The notes under the pieces: model-generated
Databases searched by the model: none
Told to the model about the DNA's origin: nothing
Seen by the model: the letters and a program-made list of their open reading frames with translations, nothing else
Translations under genes and position numbers: made by a program
DNA from: JALSRK01 sp964461995
GTDB lineage: Bacteria > Acidobacteriota > Terriglobia > Bryobacterales > Bryobacteraceae
DNA: 64,000 bases
NCBI GenBank assembly: GCA_964461995.1
Contig: CAYWXL010000017.1
Span: 1 to 64,000, forward strand
Direction of reading: 5' to 3'
Part shown: one piece after another, positions 9,439 through 16,632 of the stretch
Layout: each line of letters opens with the position of its first letter
Position numbering within the stretch: the first letter of the stretch is position 1

Positions 9439-11268
9439 TCAGACGATGAGGTTGGCGCCCGTGCGCAATTGGGTCGCCCAGGAACGGGCGTAGAGGCCGC
9501 CGCGCGCGATCAATTCGTCATGGCTGCCGCTTTCCACGATGCGGCCCCGATCCATTACGTGGATCGTGTCGGCGCGGCGGGCGATGCCGAGGCGATGTGT
9601 GATCAGCACGGTGGTGCGCCCCCGCGCGTGCCGCTCGAAGCCAGCGTACCATTCGGCCTCCGAGAGCGAATCGACGAAGCTGGTGGGCTCGTCGAGAACC
9701 AGAACCGGCGCGTCACGCAGGAATGTCCGCGCGGTCGCGAGGCGTTGCCACTCGCCGGCGCTCAGTTCGGTGCCGTTGGTGAACCACTTACCCAGAAGCG
9801 TGTCATAGCCGTCGGGCAGCCGTTCGACCACCGGCTGGGCGCCCGCCAAGCGCACCGCAGCCTCTACGTCTTCGCGCGTCGGCCGGCCGTAGGCATCGCC
9901 AAAAGCGATGTTTTCGAAAGCCGTGGCGTGATACGCGACCGGGATCTGGAACTGAACGCTCAAATAGCGGTAGACCTGTTCCGGACGAATCTTGCGCAGA
10001 TCGGCGCCGTCGAAACGAATCGTCCCGGAGGCGGGATCGTAGAGCCGGCACAGGAGCTTGATGAGGGTGCTCTTGCCGGCGCCGTTGGCTCCGACGATCG
10101 CCACCATCTGGCCCGCGGGAATGAAAAGGCTGAGTTCTTCCAGCGCAGCGCGCTTGCTGCCGGGGTAACGGAACGTGACGTTATCAAAGTGGATGCCGTC
10201 GGACAACCGTTTCGGGAGCCGGGCCGGCGCTCCCGGGGCCGCGAGGCGCGGCGTCAGATTGAGAAACTCGAACAGGTTCGACAGGAACAGTCCGTTCGTG
10301 TAGACCTGTCCTACTCCGGCGAGCAGCGACCGCATCAGACTTTGCCCGCGGTTCAAGGCTTGATAAAAGAGCGCCAGATCGCCGAGCGTGGCCGCCCCCT
10401 GCAAAGCGCGCCATACCATCCAGAGCATGGTGCCGCCGAAGACCAGCAGCCCCACCAATGCCGCCGCCAAACGGCCCAGCACCTGTTTCCGGAGGATCGC
10501 CAGGCGCCCCTCACGCAGGGCCCGGCGCAGCACTTGGTATGCGCCGCGGAATCGTGGACCGAGCCCCAGGAGCCTCATCTCGGCCGCTGTCCAGCTCCCG
10601 GTCAATACGTGGTCGTAGTATTCCGCCCACCGCCGCACCGGGGTGTGTGTTTCCCACCAGGAGTGATACTTCCGGTTGATGCGGACGATGACGTAAAGCG
10701 CCGGCGCCGTGCCAACGAGCAACACCACCGGCAGCCACGCGCCGTAAGGGATCAGAATGGCGGCCATCGCCAGAAGCGTGACTGCATTCTGCAGCAGGCT
10801 GCCGACGTTCTCCAGAACCGCCATCGGACGCGTGCTCGAGTCGCTTACCGCCCGATGCAGGCGGTCGTGGAAGTCCGGCGACTCGTAATAGGAGAGGTCC
10901 AGCGCCGTCGCTTTCCGATGGATCAGCGCGCTGATGTGGTCCTGGATGAGTTCCGAGACCGCCGCACGCAGCCATTCGCCCACCCCGGAGAGAATCTCCG
11001 TTGCCAGCATTAAGGCGCCCAGTGCCGCGCCGGCGTAAGCGGCCGGCGCCACGGCGCTCCACGCTCCGCCGGCCTGGATGCCGGCCACCAGACCGTCGAC
11101 GAAGACGCGGGTGAGCTGCACGATCCCTGCAGGCAGAAGCCCTTGCACTACCAGCAGCGCCAGCCAGGCAATGCTGCGCCAGCCGGCCGCCTCCCAGACG
11201 ATACGCCCGGCGGCAGGCGCCCAGGCAAGGTTCGCTCGCGAGAAACGAAAATGAGCTTTGCGGGACAT
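9439..11268 (-). CDS. ABC exporter with fused permease and ATPase (lasso peptide D protein)
   Basis: 609-residue half-transporter. The N-terminal half is a type I exporter membrane domain of several hydrophobic segments. The C-terminal half is the nucleotide-binding domain, with Walker A GANGAGKST at about 392-401, signature LSAGEW at about 501-506, and Walker B VLVLDEPTS at about 520-528. There is no N-terminal C39 peptidase domain, so it should export a peptide already freed from its leader; the B2 protease next door would do that. It lies 24 bases downstream of the B2 gene as the last gene of the lasso-type cluster. The substrate is inferred from context to be the mature peptide. Confidence 0.88.
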   Translation of the reverse strand: MSRKAHFRFSRANLAWAPAAGRIVWEAAGWRSIAWLALLVVQGLLPAGIVQLTRVFVDGLVAGIQAGGAWSAVAPAAYAGAALGALMLATEILSGVGEWLRAAVSELIQDHISALIHRKATALDLSYYESPDFHDRLHRAVSDSSTRPMAVLENVGSLLQNAVTLLAMAAILIPYGAWLPVVLLVGTAPALYVIVRINRKYHSWWETHTPVRRWAEYYDHVLTGSWTAAEMRLLGLGPRFRGAYQVLRRALREGRLAILRKQVLGRLAAALVGLLVFGGTMLWMVWRALQGAATLGDLALFYQALNRGQSLMRSLLAGVGQVYTNGLFLSNLFEFLNLTPRLAAPGAPARLPKRLSDGIHFDNVTFRYPGSKRAALEELSLFIPAGQMVAIVGANGAGKSTLIKLLCRLYDPASGTIRFDGADLRKIRPEQVYRYLSVQFQIPVAYHATAFENIAFGDAYGRPTREDVEAAVRLAGAQPVVERLPDGYDTLLGKWFTNGTELSAGEWQRLATARTFLRDAPVLVLDEPTSFVDSLSEAEWYAGFERHARGRTTVLITHRLGIARRADTIHVMDRGRIVESGSHDELIARGGLYARSWATQLRTGANLIV

Positions 11269-11292
11269 CAGGAAAGATAATTTGGGAGGGGC

Positions 11293-11787
11293 TCACGCCT
11301 CGCGGCGGAGCACGGAGAGGCTGGAGTAGCGGCCCAGCCGGGACACCGGGCCGCCCAGGAGCAGACGACGGTCTGATTCGAGCCAGGCATGCGCCGTTAA
11401 GCCCCCGCCCGGTTCCCGGGCGACGCCGATATGCACTTCGGCGCTTACGCCCCGCCGGGCCAGCAAGAGCTGAGCCGCCAACGCCTGGCACAAGCATGTG
11501 CCGATCCACGGAAGCCGCCGGGCGGCGGCGTCCACCGCCCAGAGAACGTCGGTCGCCCCGCCCGCGTCGATCACCGGCGTCCCTTCGAAACGCCGGCCGC
11601 CAACTTGTACGGCCGTCCAGAGAAACCGGAACGGTAGGACGCGCAAGGCGGTCCGGATGAACGCCAGCAGGCAAACCGACTCGGCGAGAAGAACCTGCCG
11701 TGGCCGGGGCAGCTCAAGAAACCGTCGGAAAAGTCGCCGCACGGATCTCCACCAGCCCCACGTCCGCCATCTGTTTGAGAAAAGCAA
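11293..11787 (-). CDS. lasso peptide B2 leader peptidase (transglutaminase-like)
   Basis: Cysteine protease of the transglutaminase-like lasso B2 (McjB C-terminal) family, which removes the leader peptide before ring closure. In this reading the candidate catalytic residues are Cys98 or Cys100 (in GTCLCQAL) and His133 (in TAHAW), with Glu137 or Asp139 as the third member. This matches the family pattern of Cys-helix then HAW. The listed ATG overlaps the RRE gene by 74 bases. A GTG at 11742 sits behind a good GGAG Shine-Dalgarno and is the more likely start, giving a 29-base overlap. Together with the separate RRE gene it forms the split B1/B2 arrangement. Confidence 0.9.
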   Translation of the reverse strand: MLFSNRWRTWGWWRSVRRLFRRFLELPRPRQVLLAESVCLLAFIRTALRVLPFRFLWTAVQVGGRRFEGTPVIDAGGATDVLWAVDAAARRLPWIGTCLCQALAAQLLLARRGVSAEVHIGVAREPGGGLTAHAWLESDRRLLLGGPVSRLGRYSSLSVLRREA

Positions 11788-12022
11788 TCACTTCGCGTTC
11801 GCAAACGGCGGGTTCCACTTCGTATTCGGCAGCCATCGCGTCGAGCAGACTGGCGAGGCTGCGCGGTTCCTCGAGAAGCGCCCAGATCCGGGCCCCGACA
11901 TCGTCGAGCCCGTAGTAGATGCCGGAGCCGAGGTGTAGGATTACGGCTTCGCCCGACAGTTCGCAGGACACTTGCTCGTTTGAGAGCCCGACGATGGACT
12001 CTCGGGAAAGAGTAACGCTCAC
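11714..12022 (-). CDS. PqqD-family RiPP recognition element (lasso B1)
   Basis: 102-residue PqqD-like protein, the winged-helix RiPP recognition element that binds the leader peptide and presents it to the B2 protease. Typical features are the short strand-rich N-terminus, the GSGIYYGLDDVGARIW block (usually G..Y.LN..G..IW in PqqD-like proteins), and the C-terminal helix ending FLKQMADVGLVEI. It sits between the kinase and B2 genes, and its 3' end overlaps B2, which suggests a stoichiometric pair. The cluster position and size make the call firm. Confidence 0.92.
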   Translation of the reverse strand: MSVTLSRESIVGLSNEQVSCELSGEAVILHLGSGIYYGLDDVGARIWALLEEPRSLASLLDAMAAEYEVEPAVCEREVIAFLKQMADVGLVEIRAATFPTVS

Positions 12023-12068
12023 AATAGGATCTCCTTTGGCACGAGTGAGGGAATCGAGGGATACGACA

Positions 12069-12992
12069 TCAGAATTTCGTCACGGCCCCGATGACTTCCG
12101 CTTCCTGCCGCCGTCCGTCTTCGATATGAGCCAGTACCGACTCGGCGCGGGAGACGATCGCCTCTAAATCGGTGAACCCGCGCAGGCGGAACGCGGGCGT
12201 CAGCCGAGCCACCGCCCCGCACTGGCGGAAATGAGGCGCCCCGCCTGATTGCATGAGCTTGGAAGGATAGGAGTTGCCAAGCAGCTCGACCAATGCTTCC
12301 GCGGGCCGCACGGGTTCGATCGCGACGCCCGGCTGCCGTTCCAACAGATAGATCCGCCTGAGGGGAAGCGGGCCCCGAGGGAAGCCGTCGGGAAGCCGGC
12401 AGGCGCCCTTCTCCTCGCCGGCGTGGAAAGGAATCAGGCCCGCCGGATCGCGTCCCAGCGCCCGGGCCGCCTCGGGTGTCAGCTTGACCTGCGGGAAACC
12501 TGGGTGGACCAGCGGGCCGGCGGGTCCGATTTCGACCGGCGTCAAATCATCAGCCACCAACGGGCAGCCGAACCCGTGAAGCGCCGCCGCCAGCGATGAC
12601 TTTCCTAATCCAGTTTCGCCCACGAAGGCTACCACGCCGCCGCCGATGCTGACGGCGCTGGCGTGCAGCACGAGCAGGCCCCGCTGGTAAAGGAGCAGAG
12701 CCATTACCGTGCCGACCAGAAAGAGGCGGAGTCTTCCGGGCGGGACGCCCACAGCAGGGCGGACCACCACTTCCCGGCCGTTGCGAATCCGGAAAGCGCC
12801 CACGCCGCTGACCGACAAGAACGCTTCGTTACCGGCAAGACGCAACAAAGTCTGCGCGTCATCGCCTTCCACTGGCGGATCGAAAGGCGTCGCCAGGCGG
12901 ATCCGGATGTCGGCCGGCGCGCCGCCAGGCACCAGTCCCGGCAAAGGGATTTCAGAGTGTACCGAGAAGCCGTAAGCAGTGTAACAGTGCAT
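12069..12992 (-). CDS. HPr-kinase-like lasso peptide kinase
   Basis: HprK/P-type P-loop protein, 307 residues from the chosen ATG. Walker A GETGLGKSS is at about residues 125-133, preceded by the HAS motif (110-112) that is typical of HprK-like proteins. VADDLTPV, the acidic Walker B-like block, is at about 146-153. The start at 12992 is chosen because an upstream ATG at 13052 would lie inside the cyclase gene. Related kinases in Paenibacillus and Thermobacillus lasso clusters phosphorylate the C-terminal serine of the precursor. The precursor here also ends in serine. It is not a catabolite-repression HprK: there is no ptsH neighbour, and the N-terminal domain differs. Confidence 0.87.
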   Translation of the reverse strand: MHCYTAYGFSVHSEIPLPGLVPGGAPADIRIRLATPFDPPVEGDDAQTLLRLAGNEAFLSVSGVGAFRIRNGREVVVRPAVGVPPGRLRLFLVGTVMALLLYQRGLLVLHASAVSIGGGVVAFVGETGLGKSSLAAALHGFGCPLVADDLTPVEIGPAGPLVHPGFPQVKLTPEAARALGRDPAGLIPFHAGEEKGACRLPDGFPRGPLPLRRIYLLERQPGVAIEPVRPAEALVELLGNSYPSKLMQSGGAPHFRQCGAVARLTPAFRLRGFTDLEAIVSRAESVLAHIEDGRRQEAEVIGAVTKF

Positions 12993-13002
12993 CACTAGGC
13001 TC

Positions 13003-14901
13003 TCATCCCCCCAGCTCCGAGCTGCGCAACCAGGCGGCAAGGTTGGCGGCAAGAAATAGATTCAGCGCTTCCTGCTCGGCGCGCACGGGCGCGGCCAGAA
13101 ACCGGTCGTACTCTTCGCGGAGCCGGTCCGCATCGGTGAAGCGCGCCAGCAGCGGCCGGTCTTCGTTCATCAGCCGGTCCAGGGCTGGTCGGTCGTATTG
13201 CAGGAGCCGCGTCTTGAAGTTCGTGCTCATCGAGCCTTTCTTGACCCGGGTGCGAACCTCCGCGGGCAAGATGCCGTCCATCGCCCGGCGCATCACCGCG
13301 CGGTTCAGGCCGTTCTGGAGCTTCTGGTCGGCGGGCAGAGAGACACAGAACTGCATCAGTTCCCGATCGAAAAACGGAAAGCGTAGCTCCAGCCCTTGGG
13401 CCGCCCCCGCCTTACACAGGACTTCCACGACCCAGAGCATCAGCCCCGAGTCGAGAGCGTTCCGGTGCTCCTCGGCCGGAGTCCGCGCTCGCCGCAACGG
13501 ACTGGCGCCGAACTTGCGTATGCGCTCGGCGAGATTCGTCCGCCGGGCGAATTCCGCCGAGATGACCGAATGCGGCCCCCAGGGCGGCTGCGGACGGCCG
13601 CAGAGGCGCCGCCACGCCGTCGCCGCCGCCGCGGGCGCCAGCGGTTTGAACCCCAGTTCCCAGGCGACTCGCTTCCAGCGCCGAACGTCCCAATGGGCCG
13701 CCAGCGCTTTGGACTCGCGCGCCAGCCGGAACCACCGGCCGGAACGGGCAAGCTGCGTCAACAATTCGTACCCGTAGGAAACCGTCGTGTCGCCGTCGTT
13801 GCCGGAAAGCAATACTTTCACACCCGCGCCGCTAGCCGCATGGAAGACGGCCCGGTCCATGTAGAGGCTGGGCGCAGGCAACGGCTCGTCTTCGTGCCAC
13901 ACAACGCCGGAAAGCGGTCCGAAGCGGTCAGCGGCTACCGTGTGAGGCTGGAAATTCCCAGTAGCCAGCACAGCCTGTATGTAGCGCTGCTCGTCAATGC
14001 GGCGGTCCAGCTCGCGCACCTCTGGGAAGACGGCGGAGAACGTATGCAAGGGCAGGCCGCCGTTCCGCGCCATGAGATGGCTCGCGGTGCAAGCGATCGA
14101 GGAAGAGTCCAGCCCTCCGCTCAACATGCAGCCGATCTGTTCGCCTTCGCCGAGGCGCCGCCGGACCGCGCGCGTGAAGACGTCGAGAAAGGCCTCGGCG
14201 TACTCGCCGTCTCCGGCCAACCGGACGGGCGTGTCGGTCTCGAGCGCCCAATACCGCCACGCTCGGACGCTGTCCGCGCTGACGGTCATCGCATGGGCCG
14301 GGGGCAGCCGCTGGATGTCCCGGTAGAACGTATCTTGCTTGTCCTCGAAGAACCGGCCGAGGTAAGCGGCCACGGCCTCTTCGTTGAGCCGGCGCGGCAC
14401 TTCGGCATCGGCGAGCAGCGCCTTGATTTCCGAGCCGAAAAGAAACGCGCGGTCGGAGAGATGGTAATAGAAAGGGCACACGCCGACGGCGTCGCGGGCG
14501 CAGAACAGGATCCGGCGTCGCTCGTCCCAAATGGCGAAAGCGAAATCACCCATCAGATGAGCCGGGCACTCCTCACCCCATTTCTGGTAGGCCGCGAGAA
14601 TCAGACCCGCGTCTGAGCTTGCGCGCGCGAGCTCCGGGTCCCCGATCGCCGCCGCCAGTTCGCGGCGGTCGTCCAGCCGGGCGTCCGCCGCCACTACCAG
14701 TCCCTCCCCGGCGGACACCGGGAGCAGAGCCGTCCCATTGCCGCCCGTCTTCAACACGCAAGCCGCTAATGCAGCGACGTCCCCGGCCCAGACAGCCCGG
14801 CCGTCTGGGCCGCGAAACGCCACGCGGTCGAGCATTCGATCGACGAGAGCCTTTTCTGTAAGCCTCCCGTCCCGGCGAAAGATTCCAGTGATTGCACCCA
14901 T
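13003..14901 (-). CDS. lasso cyclase, asparagine-synthetase-like (C protein)
   Basis: Asparagine synthetase B homologue of 632 residues that would adenylate the ring Asp/Glu side chain and close the macrolactam. The true start is the ATG at 14901 (MGAITGIFRRDG), since the upstream extension overlaps the precursor gene. The N-terminal amidotransferase fold is present (FRGPDG, GDFAFAIWD), but position 2 is Gly where AsnB has its essential Cys, so glutaminase activity should be lost. The C-terminal ATP-pyrophosphatase loop SGGLDSSS is at about residues 258-265. Genes on both sides (precursor, kinase, RRE, B2) separate it from a housekeeping asnB. Confidence 0.92.
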   Translation of the reverse strand: MGAITGIFRRDGRLTEKALVDRMLDRVAFRGPDGRAVWAGDVAALAACVLKTGGNGTALLPVSAGEGLVVAADARLDDRRELAAAIGDPELARASSDAGLILAAYQKWGEECPAHLMGDFAFAIWDERRRILFCARDAVGVCPFYYHLSDRAFLFGSEIKALLADAEVPRRLNEEAVAAYLGRFFEDKQDTFYRDIQRLPPAHAMTVSADSVRAWRYWALETDTPVRLAGDGEYAEAFLDVFTRAVRRRLGEGEQIGCMLSGGLDSSSIACTASHLMARNGGLPLHTFSAVFPEVRELDRRIDEQRYIQAVLATGNFQPHTVAADRFGPLSGVVWHEDEPLPAPSLYMDRAVFHAASGAGVKVLLSGNDGDTTVSYGYELLTQLARSGRWFRLARESKALAAHWDVRRWKRVAWELGFKPLAPAAAATAWRRLCGRPQPPWGPHSVISAEFARRTNLAERIRKFGASPLRRARTPAEEHRNALDSGLMLWVVEVLCKAGAAQGLELRFPFFDRELMQFCVSLPADQKLQNGLNRAVMRRAMDGILPAEVRTRVKKGSMSTNFKTRLLQYDRPALDRLMNEDRPLLARFTDADRLREEYDRFLAAPVRAEQEALNLFLAANLAAWLRSSELGG

Positions 14902-15032
14902 GAATTCCTTGGTCCCGAGAAAACGATTGCAGGATGCTGGAACCGGGCCGGCGGCTTGCGAGGGCCGCCGGCGCGGAACCAGGAAATGCGCCCTCCTGTA
15001 AAAGTCGAAGGGCGCCGAAAAACGACTAAATC

Positions 15033-15188
15033 TTACGAAGCGTTGGATAGGATGGACTGGTTGTTCACCAGCACATCGTCGCCTCCGCCGAAAGATTTGG
15101 TCTTGAACTGGAGAGTGATCTCCCCAATCGTGCCATAGACGGCCAGACGAGGGGTTTTCCACCCCTTTTTCGGGCTTTCTTTCGTCAT
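15033..15188 (-). CDS. lasso-type RiPP precursor peptide (A)
   Basis: 51-residue peptide starting MTKESPKKGW. The ATG at 15188 has a perfect AAAGGAGGT Shine-Dalgarno, which decides it over an upstream ATG at 15239. The leader matches the lasso pattern W/Y-x2-P-x-L-x3-G-x5-T: W10, P13, L15, G19, T25. The C-terminal part is SFGGGDDVLVNNQSILSNAS. The only acidic residues there are Asp37 and Asp38, so one of them must be the ring acceptor. Counting from T25 by the usual T-x-core rule gives no standard 7-9 ring. Counting from T30-K31 gives a core starting at Ser32 with a seven-residue ring to Asp38. The last residue is Ser, the site expected for the cluster's kinase. Confidence 0.85.
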   Translation of the reverse strand: MTKESPKKGWKTPRLAVYGTIGEITLQFKTKSFGGGDDVLVNNQSILSNAS

Positions 15189-15198
15189 AGGACCTCCT
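15189..15198 (-). promoter_or_regulatory. strong ribosome binding site of the precursor gene
   Basis: On the - strand AAGGAGGTCC lies directly before the ATG at 15188, a full anti-16S match with about 4 bases spacing. It fixes the precursor start and predicts far higher translation than for the neighbouring biosynthetic genes, as expected for a RiPP precursor. Confidence 0.85.
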
Positions 15199-15390
15199 TT
15201 CTGTAAAGTGAGGTATTCTGAGGCGGTTCCGCCGTGCATTCCCAGTGGATGAACGGTCAGGTCACCGTAACGGCTTCCGGGCCTTCAGCCGGCAGGAGGC
15301 TGCGACGTCGCCAGTCCCAAAATGTCGGAAATTCGATCTGCTTTTCGGCGGGCGCCGTCCGTCCGCTCGATGCTGAAGCGGCCACTCGGT

Positions 15391-16632
15391 TTAGGAGCGC
15401 CACAAGCCCGCCAGCATCTGCCGCACCGGTCGCCAGCGATAGGACTTCAACAGGCGCAACGGGCGGGTGAGGTGATGCAGAAACGCCAAGAAACCAGGCA
15501 GCGCAACAGCCGTGCGGTCCCGGGCATTGGGCATCATGCCGATGTGCGTGAAGTAGCGCCAGCGGTCACCGGCTTGCTCGCGCATGCGGAGATAAAACGC
15601 GTGATGCTCGCCGGGACGCGGCTCTCCATCAACAAACAGCCGGTTGAGGACGCAGCGCCCCAGGTCGCGCACCGCCGTGTCTGCCTTCGCGCGTTCGCTC
15701 AACTCGCCGGCCACAGGAAGACCGTAGAGCGCCGAGGCGAACCATACCGCCAAGCGCACGATTCGCTGGATGCCCAGCCGGCGGGCACGGCGGCGGACGA
15801 GCGCTGGATCGAGCTCCGGCGTCGCGTCCAGATAGTCCACCGTCGAAGTGATCCAGTCCAGCCGGCGCCACTGGTGTTTCGCGCCATGAACGGCGAGCAC
15901 GAGGAAATAGTCCTCTGGAGCGAAAATTGAGATCGCCGCGCTCCCCACCCGCTGCACCGCCAGCCGCTCCCAGAACGGTTCGTCGTCCAGGCGGAAACCG
16001 AAAGCGTCCGGGGCGAAGGCCCAGTGCAGTTCCACGTGGATGCCGGTGTCCGGCTGCACGAGCTTGAGATGGTAGGCCGAGCGCAGCGAGGGAGCCAGGT
16101 CGTGGTCATGGGGAGATCGCTCGTCCCGGTAACCCCGAGACTCCAGGACCCGGTGCGCGCGCACCATGTCGGCCGGACGGACGAGAATATCCAGGTCGCC
16201 GAACTGCCGGAGCGAGAGATCCCCATGCGCCGCGAGCGCTAGGAACGGGCCTTTGAAGGGCACCGATTCGATCCCGGCGGCCTTGAGCGCATCGAGAACC
16301 CCCAGCAACTCGCGCGTCATGCTCAAGCTGCGCACGGCATTGGCGGCCGTATGGCCGCGCAGTTCGCGCATGACAGCGTGAGGGACGCGGTCCGGGGCTG
16401 TCCGCTCCAGGTTCGAGCACGCTAGGGCCAGGACCCGGTGGCGCGCCGCGGTCCGGACAAAGAACGCCCAGTCGAGGTGGTCCGCAAGCAGAGCGCGGAT
16501 CCGGTTCTCGTTCGCCGGACGCGCTCTGGCGCAACGCAACAAGAGCTCCGCCTCAGGACGAAAACCAGCGGCGGCCAGCTCATCCAAATGAAAACCAGAG
16601 CCGCTTCTCGAAGTCACTGTCGCGTTTGCCAT
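15391..16632 (-). CDS. nucleotidyltransferase-family protein of the lasso cluster
   Basis: 413 residues. The start at 16632 (MANATVTSRSG) has the strong SD AGAGGAAGAG and overlaps the ElyC-like gene by 19 bases, so it is coupled to the upstream polysaccharide genes. The NTP_transf_5-type motif GDLDILVRP is at about residues 143-151, followed by the helix and ELHW block typical of this family. Such genes accompany the kinase in Bacillus/Paenibacillus-type lasso clusters and have been implicated in further decoration of the phosphorylated peptide. The product here is unknown; nucleotidylation or assistance with glycosylation are possibilities. It ends 202 bases before the precursor start. Confidence 0.85.
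   Translation of the reverse strand: MANATVTSRSGSGFHLDELAAAGFRPEAELLLRCARARPANENRIRALLADHLDWAFFVRTAARHRVLALACSNLERTAPDRVPHAVMRELRGHTAANAVRSLSMTRELLGVLDALKAAGIESVPFKGPFLALAAHGDLSLRQFGDLDILVRPADMVRAHRVLESRGYRDERSPHDHDLAPSLRSAYHLKLVQPDTGIHVELHWAFAPDAFGFRLDDEPFWERLAVQRVGSAAISIFAPEDYFLVLAVHGAKHQWRRLDWITSTVDYLDATPELDPALVRRRARRLGIQRIVRLAVWFASALYGLPVAGELSERAKADTAVRDLGRCVLNRLFVDGEPRPGEHHAFYLRMREQAGDRWRYFTHIGMMPNARDRTAVALPGFLAFLHHLTRPLRLLKSYRWRPVRQMLAGLWRS

Noticed and set aside
9469..11013. 514-codon + strand frame opposite the ABC exporter
   Set aside because: Antisense to a protein with all ABC motifs; no RBS or protein-like composition.
12069..12992. HprK of carbon catabolite repression
   Set aside because: Context is a lasso cluster, and no ptsH or PTS gene is nearby.
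13003..14901. housekeeping asparagine synthetase
   Set aside because: The catalytic Cys2 is Gly, and the gene sits between the precursor and the kinase, RRE and protease genes.
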